The translations under genes and the position numbers were made by a program. Shown here piece by piece: positions 47,218 to 59,557 of a stretch of 64,000 nt of DNA. The notes under the pieces were generated by a model. That model searched no databases. It was given only the letters and a program-made list of their open reading frames with translations, and was not told the DNA's origin. Position 1 is the stretch's first letter; every line of letters begins with the position of its first letter. Source of the DNA: Nipponacmea schrenckii (lineage: Eukaryota; Mollusca; Gastropoda; Lottiidae); NCBI GenBank assembly GCA_030562195.1, contig JAUJPP010000003.1, forward strand, positions 18,941,398 to 19,005,397, in the 5' to 3' direction.

Positions 47218-48840
47218 ATCGATGGTGACAGAAATCTAATTCTGATATGGGTTCTCCTGATATTGGTCTTGAAACTTTAACAGAGACATAAATTGTTAGC
47301 TGTAACGCGAGATTCAGACTTTAGGTAACTTTGGTCAAATCTATTTGTTTGGTTAGAACGACCTCAAATGACCTTGGAAGAATTTCACATGAACGATTTA
47401 AATTGTCTGGTTCTTTATAAGACTGGACATAAAAGAGTTTGAATAAATAGAAAATTGTCGTCTATTTGTTAGGACTGGACTGTTCGAAACAAGTTGGTGT
47501 TTGGTTGGGACATTTTCTGGACGTCAAATATTGACAAGGCTATGTTTGTTTGGGTCAGCCGGGACCTCACAAGGAAATGTATTTGTTATTCTTTGTTTGA
47601 GAAGGAACGGGTGGATTACAATTTGGCCTGCTGACCTAGATTTGCTCTGACCACAGACTATTTTGTTTTCAATGTTTACATTCTTTTGGGTTAATTTCTT
47701 AAATGCTTATTGGAATCTCACGTTTCGTACCACTGAAAACAGGTCCATCGTGTACGTCTGAAAACTAGTCCAAAGTACATCAGATCCATGTTCAATTTTA
47801 ATAGTTATCATGGTATGAAACTTTATAAACGTTATCGTTTGACATTTCTACCGGCTCTTTAGAAATAGAATTATGCTTTTGATAAGAATTTGTTGAGAAC
47901 TGGTATTCCACCAAGGAGACAGAAATACATTCTAGTTTGTTACTTTATTGTTGATATTTAAACCTTACAGTGCTAAATATTTCCATATTTTTGGAAATTC
48001 AAACTTGTGATATATTCTTTTGATGATCTTCTTCCAGAATATCAATACTGAAATCTGATTGCTTTGAATACTGATTTCTGATTTGTTATATCGCCAATTT
48101 TTAAACTTCAACAACTTGTTTATATTATGAATTATATTTATATAAGAAAAAAAATATTAAAAAAAAAATGTATTTGTTAGCTCAGATAATTCTATATTTT
48201 TTGTGGGTTTTTCCAAGAAAATGTTTTGAATTTTGCAACAATCTTAATCTTAAAGCACTTACATGTGTATTTGCACATATTGACTGCTTAACAATCTTGT
48301 TTATTAGCACAAATGGTTGGATCGTTCACATTTATTTTTACATGAACATTTTACTTTGTTCCAATTCGAATTCATTAAGAGACCCATAACATTTGATCTT
48401 TGATTCATTAAACATCAATATCACATTAACCAAGAGTTGTTTGTTATCGAGTTTTGTTTTATGAATGGGTCCAGATAAGTTTGAAATTTTATTCTCACAA
48501 ATACTTCTTCTTATTTTAATAATATCTCCATTTTAAAGAACTACCATCCCAAATTATATTATAATACAGTACTCTTTATGAACTCACGGAAGTCTTGCAA
48601 GTTAATCAAAATACAGCTTTAAATTAAATTTGAATATGTTGGTTATCATTGCAATTTCTCGCATTTTGGATTCCAGATAATATAAACGCGAACTAGAATC
48701 TGCATTGACAAAAATCTTAGTGTATTTCTGACACTGGTTAGTTCATTTCATGTATTCATTGTCATATGTTCACATTAAGCTAGCTAAATGTATTATATTT
48801 ATGTATTCATGATTTGATTTCATCCTAGTGAACAAATAAA
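47218..48840 (+). other. CBX 3' untranslated region
   Basis: AT-rich, no coding signal, ending at a poly(A) signal candidate AATAAA 48835-48840; an earlier one is at 47442-47447. The 3' region is therefore either ~0.25 or ~1.6 kb. Confidence 0.5.
48835..48840 (+). terminator. Poly(A) signal candidate of CBX
   Basis: AATAAA followed by ACTTTGACAGTC. The better of two candidates because T-rich downstream sequence follows. Confidence 0.4.
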
Positions 48841-49002
48841 ACTTTGACAGTCAACAAGCTTTTTACCTACAGGACAAAATGACCCCGAGTCACATAATAT
48901 TCCTTCCACTGAAATTTACCTCAAATATAAACATGTTGTGTTTACGTGGAATTGATTTGAAATAAACCCAATCGTAAGATTGTTCATTTTAACGGGGGCC
49001 AT

Positions 49003-52000
49003 TTTTATACGCCCACATGAAATGGGGGGCGTATATTGTCGTCACCCACATCCGTCCGTCCGCCCGACCGTCCACAATTGCTCGTAAACACTCTACACGG
49101 TGTAATTCTTGACGGATTTGGATGAAACTTAATATGAGTGTTTTGATCACGCAAGGATGAACCCTATTGAAAATCAGCAAAATCGGAAAAAAATTAGTAT
49201 GAGTTCGTGCCCTTGTTCTTGAATGGCTCGTAAACACTCTACAACGTGCAATTCTTGACCGATTTTGATGAAACTTGGTGTGAGAGTATGTTATAACTCA
49301 AGGATAAACCCTATCGAAAATCAGCGAAATCGACAAAACATTTAGTATGGGCCCTTGTTCTTGAAAACGCGTTCAATTTTAGCTTGTAAACACTCTTGAG
49401 AGAACAATTTTTAATGGATTTTAGTGAAACTTGGCCTGAGTATTTGTTATCACCCGAGGATGAAGCCTATTGAAAACCAGTCAAATCGAAAAAAAAATTG
49501 ATATCAGTTATTGCCCTTGTTTTTGAAAACGCGTTCAATTTTTAGCTTGTAAACACTCTACAAAGGACAGTTATTGACCGATTTTGACGAAACTTGCTGA
49601 AATTGTTTAATATCACCCAAGAATGAACCATTTTTGAAAATAGCACATATCGAAATATATTTAATAGGAATTATTGCCCTTGGTCTATAAAATGTGTTGG
49701 ATTTTTGCCTTGTACTCGTAAACACACTACAACGTGCAATTCTTGACCGATTTTGATGAAACTTGGTGTGAGAGTATGTTATAACTCAAGGATAAACCCT
49801 ATCGAAAATCAGCGAAATCGAAAAACATTTAGTATGAGTTATTGCCCTTGTTCTTGAAAACACGTTCAATTTTAGAGGTAACACTCTTGAGAGAACAATT
49901 TTTAATGGATTTTAATGAAACTTGGCCTGAGTATTTGTTATCACCCAAGGATGAAGCCTATTGAAAACCAGTCAAATCGAAAAAAAATTAATATCAGTTT
50001 ATTGCCCTTGTTTTTGAAAACGCGTTCTATTTTTAGCTTGTAAACACTCTACAAAGCACAGTTATTGACCGATTTTGACGAAACTTGCTGAAATTGTTTA
50101 ATATAACCCAAGAATGAACCCTTTTAAAAATAGCACATATCGAAATATATTTAATAGGAATTATTGCCCTTGTTCTATAAAATGTGTTGGATTTTTGCCT
50201 TGTAAACACTCTACAAGTAACATTTCTTGAGCGATTTTGACATAACTTGGCATGAGTATTTGTAATCACCTAAGGATGAACCCTATTGAAATTCAGTTAA
50301 ATCGAAAAATATTTAGTATCAGTTATTGCCCTTGTGTTTGAAAACGCGTTCAAGTTTAGCTTGTAAGCACTCTAGAAAGAACAATTCTTAATGGATTTTG
50401 ATAAAACTTGGCTTGAGTATTTGTGTTTACCCAAGGATGAACCCTTTTGAAAATCAAATAAATCGAAATATATTTAGTGTCAGTTATTGCCCTTGTGTTT
50501 GAAAACCGTTTAACTATTTGGCTTATGAACACTCTAGAAGGCACAATTCATGACCAATGTTGAAAAAACTCACTGAAATTGTTTGATATCACCCAGAAAT
50601 GAGCCCTATTGAGAATTAAAAATATCAAAATATATCGAATATGAATTTTTGCCCTTGTTCTTTTAAACGTGTTTGATTTTTGTCTCGTAAACACTCTACA
50701 TGGCACAATTCTTGACCGATTTTGATAAAACTTGGTGTAAGAGTGTTTAAAATCAAGGATGAATCCTATTGAAAATTAGCAAATTGAAAAATATTTAGTA
50801 TGAGTTATTGCCCTTGTTCTTAAAAACGCGTTCAATTTTAGATTGTAAACACTCTAGAAAAACCAATGCTTAATGGACTTTGATAAAGCTTAGTTTGAGT
50901 ATTTGTTTTCACTCAAGGATGAACCCTATTGAAAATCAGCTAAATCTAAAAATATTTAGTACAAGTTATTGCCTTTGTTCTTAAAAACGCATTCAATTTT
51001 AGTTTGAAAATACTCTAGAAAGAACAATTTTGAATGGATTTTGATGAAACTTGGCTTTAGTATTTGTTTTCACCCAAGGATGAACCATATTGAAAATCGG
51101 ATAAACCGAAAAATATTTAGTGTCAGTTATTGCCCTTGTTTTTGAAAACGCTTTAAACTTTTGGCTTGTGAACACACGTTCATTTTTTCGCTGAAATTGT
51201 TTGATATCACCCAAGGAAGATCCCTATTAAAAATATCAAAATATTATTAAGGGTGAACCCTATTGCAAATCATAAAAAATACCGAAAAATATTTTATGAG
51301 TTGTTATTAGGTAATATTCCTGACAATTTTTAATGAAACTAGAGACCCTAGAAAAAAAGTATATGGCGGAAGGTTGAATATTTCAGTCCACCAATTGTTA
51401 CCTTACTGAATTTTTTTTTTCAAAATCAATGCTGCCAGTGGGCGTATATTACCTTGCCTGGCAAGCTATCTTTGAAAACGTGTTCAATTTTTGGCTTGTA
51501 AACACTCTACAAAGAACAGTTATTGACCGATGTTAAAGAAACTTGGTGTGAGAGTATGTTATAACTCGTGGATAAACCCTATTGAAAATCAGCGAAATCG
51601 AAAAACATTTAGTATGAGTTATTGCCCTTGTTCTTGAAAACGCTTTTAATTTTAGCTTGTAAACACTCTTGAGAGGACAATTCTTAATGGATTTCGATGA
51701 AACTTGGCTTGAGTAATTGCTATCACCCAAGGATGAAACCTATCGAAAACCAGTTAAATCGAAAAAAAATTAGTGTCAGTTATTGCCCTTGTTTTTGAAA
51801 CGTCTTCAATTTTTGGCTTGTAAACACTCTACAAAGAACAGTTATTGACCAATTTTGATGAAACTTGGTGTGAGGGTATGTTATAACTCAAGTATAAACC
51901 CTATTGAAAATCAGCGAAATTGAAAAACATTTAGTATGAGTTATTGCCCTTGTTCTTGAAAACGCGTTCAATTTTAGCTTGTAAACGCTCTTAAGAGAAC

Positions 52001-53155
52001 AATTCTTAATGGATTTTGATGAAACTTGGCTTGAGTATTTGCTATCACCCAAGGATGAAGCCTATTGAAAACCAGTAAAATCGAAAAAAAAATTAGTGTC
52101 GAAAAAAATATAGTGTCAGTTATTGCCCTTGTTTTTGAAAACGTGTTCAATTTTTGGCTTGTAGACACTCTACAAAGAACAGTTATTGACCGATTTTGAC
52201 AAAACTTGATGAAATTGTTTAACATAGCCCAAGGATGAACCCTTTTGAAAATAGAAAATATCGAAATATATTTAATACGAATTATTGCCCTTGTTCTATA
52301 AAATGTGTTGGATTTTTGACTTGTAAACACTCTACAAGTCACAATTCTTGAGTGATTTTGACGTAACTTGGCATGAGTATTTGTAATCACCTAAGGATGA
52401 ACCCTATTGAAATTCAGTTAAATCGAAAAATATTTAGTATTAGTTATTGCCCTTGTTTTTGAAAACGCATTCAATTTGTGGCTTGTAAACACTCTACCAA
52501 GCACAATTATTGACCGATTTTGACAAAACTTGCTGAAAGTTGAATGAACCCTATTGAAAATCAAATATATCGAAATATATTTGATGCGAATTATTGCCAT
52601 TGCTTTATAAAATGTGTTCGGTTTTTTCCTTGTAAACACTCTACAAGTCACAATTCTTAAGCAATTTTGACGTAACTTGGCATGAGTATTTGTAATCACC
52701 TTATGATGAACCCTATTGAAATATATATAGTATTAGTTATTGCCATTTTTTGGAAAACTCGTCAAAATTTTTAGCTTGTAAACCCTTTGGAAGGCTCAAT
52801 GATTTACAGATTTTGACAAAATTTGCTGAAATTGTTAATTATCACTCAAGGATGGACACTATTGAAAACAAGAAATATCACATACATATTTGATTGCCCT
52901 TGTTCTTTCAAATGATTTCGATTTTTTTGGCTCATAAACACTCTGCAAGTCACATTTCTTGACTTTTAACGGAACTTGGCATGAGTATGTGGAATCACCT
53001 AAGGATGAACCCTATTGAAAATCAGATAGATCTTAAAATATTTAATGTCAATTATTGCTCTGTTTTTGAAAAGAAGTATATGTATATTTTATTTTTTATT
53101 CAAAATCAATGCTGCCAGTGGGCGTATATGACCATGCCTGGCAAGCTATCTTTTT
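49003..53155 (+). repeat. Large array of ~165-bp monomers (repeat family A)
   Basis: About two dozen imperfect units, each with TTGTAAACACTCTACAA, CAATTCTTGACCGATTTTGA, TGAAACTTGG, CACCCAAGGATGAACCCTAT, GAAAATCAG, GAAAAATATTTAGTATGAGT, TATTGCCCTTGTTCTTGAAA and ACGCGTTCAATTTT. The left end is TATACGCCCACATGAAATGG followed by GGGGCGTATA, a hairpin; the right end is GCTGCCAGTGGGCGTATATG followed by ACCATGCCTGGCAAGC. An identical right end also occurs inside at about 51428-51470, so two arrays are joined. GTGGGCGTATA and TATACGCCCAC make inverted ends. Monomer length and the layout (unique end, tandem core, unique end) resemble the pearl/satellite-bearing non-autonomous elements of bivalves (family knowledge; homology not tested). 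All minus-strand frames here are repeat shadows. Confidence 0.9.
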
Positions 53156-53200
53156 AAGTGGTATGATGCTACTATAACCTTTTGGAACGGTTTGGCGTTT

Positions 53201-53400
53201 TTACAAACCAAAGGCACGGCGGCCTCGTTCTTCTGGAATGATTCTATTAATTTGCCAATTGATGGATGCTCCAAGCATGGGATTTCTCATTCTATTATTC
53301 CAACCTTGAGAAACATATTTTGTTCTTGGGCCGCAATTCAGCGTCGCCTCATATTGATTCCACATTCCTGGTGGAAACTGCGTGGGTCTCCCGCCATGAC
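53201..53400 (-). pseudogene. Mutator-like (MULE) transposase fragment
   Basis: A short minus-strand frame (53476-53201) includes GRPTQFPPGMWNQYEATLNC, then GPRTKYVSQGWNNRM. It matches in layout the P.FP..WN.Y......RT.N..EGWN.. motif found downstream of the MULE domain in many animal mobile-element proteins. The usual Asn of RTNN is Lys-Tyr here and no catalytic domain is present, so this is a fragment. Confidence 0.55.
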
Positions 53401-53444
53401 CTACCACTGACATGTGCTTATCTGACCGTGTGCCTAAACGAGGC

Positions 53445-53540
53445 CATGTTTTAGAGCAACATTTGGATATATACATGAACCAACCATGTATATCATTGCT
53501 TGATAAAGACGGAAGTACCCTCGTCGAAACGTCGCAAGTT
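53445..53540 (+). other. Structured retroelement-like motif
   Basis: CTTGATAAAGACGGAAGTAC followed by CCTCGTCGAAACGTCGCAAG. CTTG pairs with CAAG and GACG with CGTC, followed by GAAAC, a layout reminiscent of the hammerhead-like motifs carried by Penelope-like and related retroelements. The core is not a canonical CTGATGA...GAAA, so ribozyme activity is doubtful. Confidence 0.25.
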
Positions 53541-54720
53541 ATTTATTAAAGTAATTGTTATCCATATAATTGTGTCGAGTTAACAACTATCTTGTCCATG
53601 AAAATTGATTTATTGACAAATGGTCCAAATTAGTTCTCAAACATTTTTAATTTTATAATATTTCATTCAAGTTTACCGTAGTACTTCCTTAAGTTCTCAG
53701 CATAGGTTAGCTCTTCGACAAAAGCTGTTACACGTCCAACAAATGAAAAACATTCACCAGAAATCTTGAAACCATTCGAAAGAATAAACAACCGAGTCCC
53801 AAATCCCTGGAAGAACCTAGTATATAAGAAAAGGGTGAAATATATATTATAATTTATAATGTTTTGTTTGAATTACTATTATATCATGAAATCTATATAA
53901 AGTGTGTGAAAGATAAATTTGGCTGGTTTCGGTGAAGTGTTCATCCATTTAATATCATTTTCGATTTTAATCTTATCAAACATGTTTTTTAAATATCTGA
54001 AACTAACTAACAAATATATATATTCACATGTATTGTTTCATTATGATCAGAAAAAAAAACGTTGGTCTCCATCGTGTCTACATAAAAGTAGTTGTAAAGC
54101 TTGTTTGGAATTGTGGACAGTGGATATAATCAAATCTTAATGAAATAAAAAAATTTGGAGAGCTTGTAAAACTTTCATTTCTGAAATCGAATAGCGCTCG
54201 CCTCTAAACGAAGGTTTGAAGAGATCACCTCTTGACAATTTGGGTCCATTTATGCACGACGAAAGTCATTTGGGGCAGCATTTTAGTTGTTGAGATGTAA
54301 GATGGTCAGATCATGCTCAAGAAAATGTGGTAATATCCTACGGATGAGCCGCAAAGATTTTGAGCAAGGTAAAAAGAATGGAGAATGACATTCGAGAAGA
54401 GATTCTCGAAATTTGTAAATGGTTAAATTAAATCATATGATGTGACAGAGTGGTGGAGATTCTAATTTTCTGAAAAGTACAATATGCTTGATGCTTCGGG
54501 CACCAATACCATTCATATTTCAATAAATTTTATTATAGGACATTCGGCCAGTGATTTTTATTCTCAAATGATATGAATGGCAGGATAGAATATTCAGGCC
54601 AAAATATGATTTAAACTTGAATTCAGATAGAAACAATCGAGCAAAATTTGATCAGAAAAATCCGGCTGTTCATAAAATTAAAAAATGGCTTTTGGGGCAG
54701 CGAGGGAAAGACCTCCCCGT
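53541..54720. other. Intergenic stretch
   Basis: No gene recognised. TTTGGGGCAGC occurs near 54270 and again near 54693, perhaps two parts of the element whose right end is at 54750. Confidence 0.35.
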
Positions 54721-54723
54721 CCA

Positions 54724-54750
54724 CCCTTGCCCCCTTTGGCTCCGCCACTG
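54724..54750 (-). mobile_element. hAT-like terminal sequence
   Basis: Read on the minus strand from 54750: CAGTGGCGGAGCCAAAGGGG, typical of hAT-type element ends (family knowledge). I could not find the matching opposite end, so only one terminus is called. Confidence 0.35.
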
Positions 54751-57700
54751 GAGACAAGATTGAATGTCTACATTTTTTTAGGTTATGTTTCATTTAAAAC
54801 TTTGGGGGTTGGGGTCTTCTGAATACTTAATAGGGAATATAATAATGATAAATCATTAAATAGATAATGGATACAAAATAACATATTGAAAGTGTAATGT
54901 ATGGTGTTATAAACCATTCTTGTACCAATAGCGTACTCCTTCTACGTATAGGCCTACCGAATGGAATTATTGCTAAGGGCGTATCATCATACTGATTCTA
55001 AAAGGTTAAACATGAATCAGTTCTAGGAATATTCAAAATAAACGTATGACGTCAATAGTACATGCATGAGGGTGGACATTTGCAATGTGACCGCACCAGG
55101 ACATCAGCTCAAAGTCAAGAAAACATTGACACTACTGTCATTGCGTAGGTCGGAGCATGGAAAACTGCGAACGAAATGCCACTGTGACACTGCATGGATG
55201 TTTATATATAAGAGTGTGGCATTTACTAACGTGACAAAATTTTAACAAATTAACAATTATGCCATTGGAGACATAACTCCTACTAATTGTATTCAGCCAG
55301 GTATAAAATTTTGTATTTTTCTTTCCCAGTTTAAATTGAATACCAGATAATTTAAGCGGTGGACATACGGACAACGAAGACAAGAACATTTTTCTGTAAA
55401 ATTGTGATGATTTGTTTTCATTGAACGCAACAATTTGGTAAATTGATAGCATTTAAGACTTCGATACTTTTACGAAACAGTGAAGATGTATGTGACCTTT
55501 GAAAAACCACAGATTCTATACAAACAACATAACACTAATTGATGTGTCAATAATAAGGGGTCTATTTTAGGATTTACCGCCAGAAATGGAATCATCGTAA
55601 GGAAATTGCTCTACATGTAGACTTCTTTCTTGATCCAATCAGACTATTTTTCTTCTTCAATTTTCCTGAAATAAAAGTTGTTAGAATCTGGTGAAGATAT
55701 GACAGTTCTAAATATATATTGTCAAAACAATGAAATACACGTGTAACATTAAAGATGTTGCTGCAATGAGTTATGACAAAGATCCGGAATAGTCAAAGCT
55801 GGAAAGATGGGCTGAGTTGCCAAAGCTAAGAGGTGAATATTGTAAGCGAACAATAGTTTCGCAGAAACCAAACTTGTATTTATACCACCCTATTTATCAG
55901 TACTACCATATACAAATACAAAGAGATAACAGCAAATAGTAGAAAGAAATCCAGTAATGGTCGAGAAAGTAGACCCTAAAGACTTTCTCTAAACCAGGGA
56001 CATAAACAGTGAATTTCTTTTAACTAGTGTTAAATGCATGTTCATTTCCCTAGAAATAAATACCGAATATATCAGAATTAAAACCTTGTACGGTGTATTA
56101 CGAAATATCATTCCAACAAATAAAATACAGAAAAAAAGCTTGAAGTGGTATATCATTGATGTAATCATAGAGAAGTCTCGACCACTCTTTAATTAATTCA
56201 ACCTTCACTTTCACTAGTCTAAGGTTAATCTAAACTTTGTTTTTCTGGCAAGTCGCCAAATAAAATATTAGCCTACAATTACAATGTTTTCCTGAATCAG
56301 TCTAAATTTTATCTTATTTTTGTAACACCCATTTTATTTATATTTTCATTTTTAGCTCTCAAGTGATTGAAATATTGGAAACGGAGAAATTATCGGGTTA
56401 TTCTTATCATTAGACGTCTAACGGTGTAAATTAGTAAATTCCATTCATTTCATTTCATCTCCTCGTTTAGGACAGTGGAATCCAGATACAACATAGAAAT
56501 ATGTCTAATACTGTCCGACTTGACGACGAAAATTCACATACAGACCCATTTGCATTCGAACCACTTAAAGTTTGTATCATATTGTATTTGGAGTCCTTAG
56601 GTTGAGATAAATATAAACACACTATGGTAATACTGGGACTTCTTCTTATTTTTTTTATCTTCCCCCGAGAAAAATCTCTTAAACTATTTTCAGGCTTCTG
56701 TATTATGGTTGTCTGAAAAATCAAGATAAATTTGTATTAGAAGGTTTCTGAAGGCACATAAAAGAGTACTGGAAGTGTCTTAAAATGTCATTTATTTTAG
56801 CAAAGTGACCACCTAAACTGCTAAAGTCCGACAATTTAATTCACTTTATACTTTAGTTCAGGTCTATCTGATTAGACATTAAAGAATTTAGCCACGTCAA
56901 AAATATTATACATTGATCTACATAATATTGGTTTTCGTGAATCCACTCTACACCATGTATTGAGCTTAAAAGCTGCAAATCAAATCAAGAATTCAAGTAG
57001 TCTAAGCTGATGCCTCGGTATTGTTATTGCGCAATACCAGTGACAAATGCTTTCAGCGAGGTCGGATTTTGTTTCCTTAAATAGAAAAAAAGGGGAACAA
57101 ATATCTTGAAGCAATGTTCTAAAATTCTAGGGACATTTAAAAAAAATGCTGATAAGCTGTTATAAAAAGAGAGAGCTTAAAAGTGTATTACCCGGAAATA
57201 TAAAAGTCCGTCATTTCAATTTCGAAGAATTGAAAACATAATAAGATTTAATAATATTAATAGAGACATATGATTGTATTACACCTTCTTCATTTGATAC
57301 CGAATAGGTATTTTTAATGTTGAATGGTAAATTTGTTTCGACCCAAATAGAGACTACACTGGGGGTCACTTTATTGTTTTATGAGCACCAGTTGTAAAAA
57401 GTGCAATTTGAATTCCTTCTTTCGTAATAACCATGTCAACTGCCACGGTTTGGCTTTTTGCAAGTGGTTCCGGTTGGCGTACAATAAACAGTGTTCTACA
57501 GGCTGTCCGCTTTGCAGATCGATAGACTGACACAAATTTCAGTGTTTGGATATTATGTTTTTGACCCTTCAGCAATATGTCTTGCTTTGAAACAAATAAA
57601 TATATTTTACCTTTATAATCTAGACATTGCTGACAGTGAGAAGATAATAGATTTTACAACAAAAATAGACGAAAATGATGATCTTTGGGCCTTGGGGAAC

Positions 57701-58698
57701 CATATAACGTCTCAAGGTTAACTTGTTATTAGAGAGCAAATGGATATGGATTGAGATAAAATTGTATCTAATATCTTTGTTCATTTTGTAGAATATGTAC
57801 CTTCCTTGAGGGATGTTGAACAGTGGCCTAAGCACTACCAGGTGCCCGATTATCGGTACTTGATGAAATAGAAGAAGCGAAGATAAGTATAGGTTCAGAC
57901 ATATTGATATATCCATTGCACATCGACTTGCAAATTTGTAACAGTAGTACCGCTTTTTGTGATGTATAATTTAATATTTCAGACCATGTATCAAAAGGTA
58001 TTAGCTTTTTGTGTCCCATGATAGATTTAATGTTTCAATTTTTAGCATTGAGCTTTAGATTATATTTAGAAATAGAACAGTTTCTAACATGGCTTCGTTA
58101 TTCGAATCAAAAGTTATTATAGGAAAAAGTTAAATTTACCAACTGCATCTTTCTATCTATAGATTTTCAACTTTTAAACTGTTTGTATATGTCCCCAAAT
58201 CGTATCAGCATAAAAACCTGTCCCCAAATTTCGAAAGTGAGACTGGAATTGGTTTCCAGGCTCATTCCTGATGAGTACAAATATTTCTCCAGAGAATATC
58301 CGGCCGTGTATATTGTAGTCGGTGAACTTCCCTACTTAAATTGAGTTGAAGTGGCATTTTCTCTTCTATTTCCGATTAGAACTGCTAATCTGACCTTAAG
58401 GTTGTTGACAAAATTTGCCTTTTGTAAAATATTGTAACAGTTTTCAGAGGCAGATTGATAGTCTAATCTAAATTGTAAAATTCAAAATCCTCTTTCAAAA
58501 CTTCATAAATCATGTGTTAAAAGTCTTCGCGATAGATAGAACGGGACATTCCTCTGAGTTTTTTTGCTACCTTTATAAACAAAATAAAAAATTGTTGTAT
58601 ATTTAAAAATAAGATCTTGCTATGTAACGTTTTATAGTCGACCTCATTAGGAATCAGTCAAGGTAATTATTCATTATCACAAGGTGCCTTCTTTCATC
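54751..58698. other. Intergenic stretch
   Basis: About 4 kb, AT-rich. One possible exon (56471-56569) is listed separately. The 104-codon minus-strand frame at 55138-55452 has no recognisable domain. Confidence 0.35.
56471..56569 (+). CDS. Possible 5' coding exon, unidentified
   Basis: A strong acceptor (pyrimidine tract and TCCTCGTTTAG) precedes a less AT-rich stretch with ATG at 56501 and MSNTVRLDDENSHTDPFAFE, then PLK before a weak GTTTGT donor. Composition looks coding but the donor is poor and the frame is short. No family recognised. It may be the first coding exon of a gene continuing to the right, or chance. Confidence 0.2.
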
Positions 58699-58701
58699 TT
58701 A

Positions 58702-59554
58702 AGGTGGGCTCATGCCGGCTTGCGACGCTCCTCGATTGTCTGCAACTGGCAGATCCAGTCAGTCGGCCCACGGTAGGCTGACAGTTCCTGCCGACCTGAG
58801 ATGGCTAAAGGCCTGTGTCCACATTCGCGTTTTCAGGAGCGTTTTCATGCCACGTAATACGCGTCGGAAAACGCCTGAAATGACTCTGCGTAATACGCTG
58901 CGTTGTCGCAGGCCTTTACGACGCAACTAGCCTCCTTGCGACTGTCGTCAACTGAGATTCAGCCAGATCCATTGAGTCGCGGATTTTCTACTCTGGCTTA
59001 CGAGTTCCAGGTAGTTGCCGACGATCGTAAGCGATCGTAGCTACCTGAGTCAAACCTACTCCGCGACGCAACTGAGTTGTAGATATTAGCCAATCAACGC
59101 GCGCTTATTTTAGTCCTTGCTTGGTGGCGTAAGTCAAGCAGAAGTCAAGATGGCTGATGAATGGTCTGACGATTAAATTAAATTAATTTTAAATTAATCT
59201 TTCATTGATTACATGTGTAGTATTTCATGAAGTTGTTGCTCTTAATTTGTACGAGTTTTCATGAGAATTGAGTGAAATAATCATATCAACACTGAAATAT
59301 GGGATTAAAATATGACTACAGGTAGTCGACGTACCAAGGAAGCGTTGCAAACATTCACATGGCCGTCGAAAACTGAACTCGTCGTAGACAGTTGCAGCCG
59401 ACATGAGCACTCTTACGATTAGCGAAAACCAGATGACGCTGTATCCGTCCAGATCCGTCGAGGAGCGTCGCAGCCGACCTGAGCGCTCCGATTTTATCAG
59501 TTCCAGCTAGATGCCGACAATCGAGGAGCGTCGCAAGCCGACATAAGCCCACCT
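58702..59554. mobile_element. TTA-flanked inverted-repeat transposon with nested MITE
   Basis: Ends are 39-bp inverted repeats with two mismatches, beginning AGGTGGGCTCATGCCGGCTT and AGGTGGGCTTATGTCGGCTT, flanked by a direct TTA at 58699-58701 and 59555-59557. A 3-bp TTA target duplication is characteristic of PIF/Harbinger. Internal sequence has several CGACGCTCCTCG-type subterminal repeats and a tiny relic frame MADEWSDD at 59150. Non-autonomous. Confidence 0.85.
58808..58916. mobile_element. 109-bp MITE nested in the TTA-flanked element
   Basis: Starts AAGGCCTGTGTCCACATTCG and ends CGTTGTCGCAGGCCTT, flanked by TA on both sides; the same ends as the 734-bp Harbinger-derived element at 45232-45965. 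It interrupts the left part of the host element, so it inserted later. Confidence 0.85.
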
Positions 59555-59557
59555 TTA

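Noticed and set aside
48989..52699. Series of minus-strand open frames with similar proteins (motifs like HPWVI, KFHQNP, SRTRAI)
   Set aside because: They are translations of the ~165-bp repeat array; frames shift between units, and the same strings appear wherever the repeat occurs.
55138..55452. 104-codon minus-strand frame
   Set aside because: No recognisable domain or gene context; within chance for this composition.
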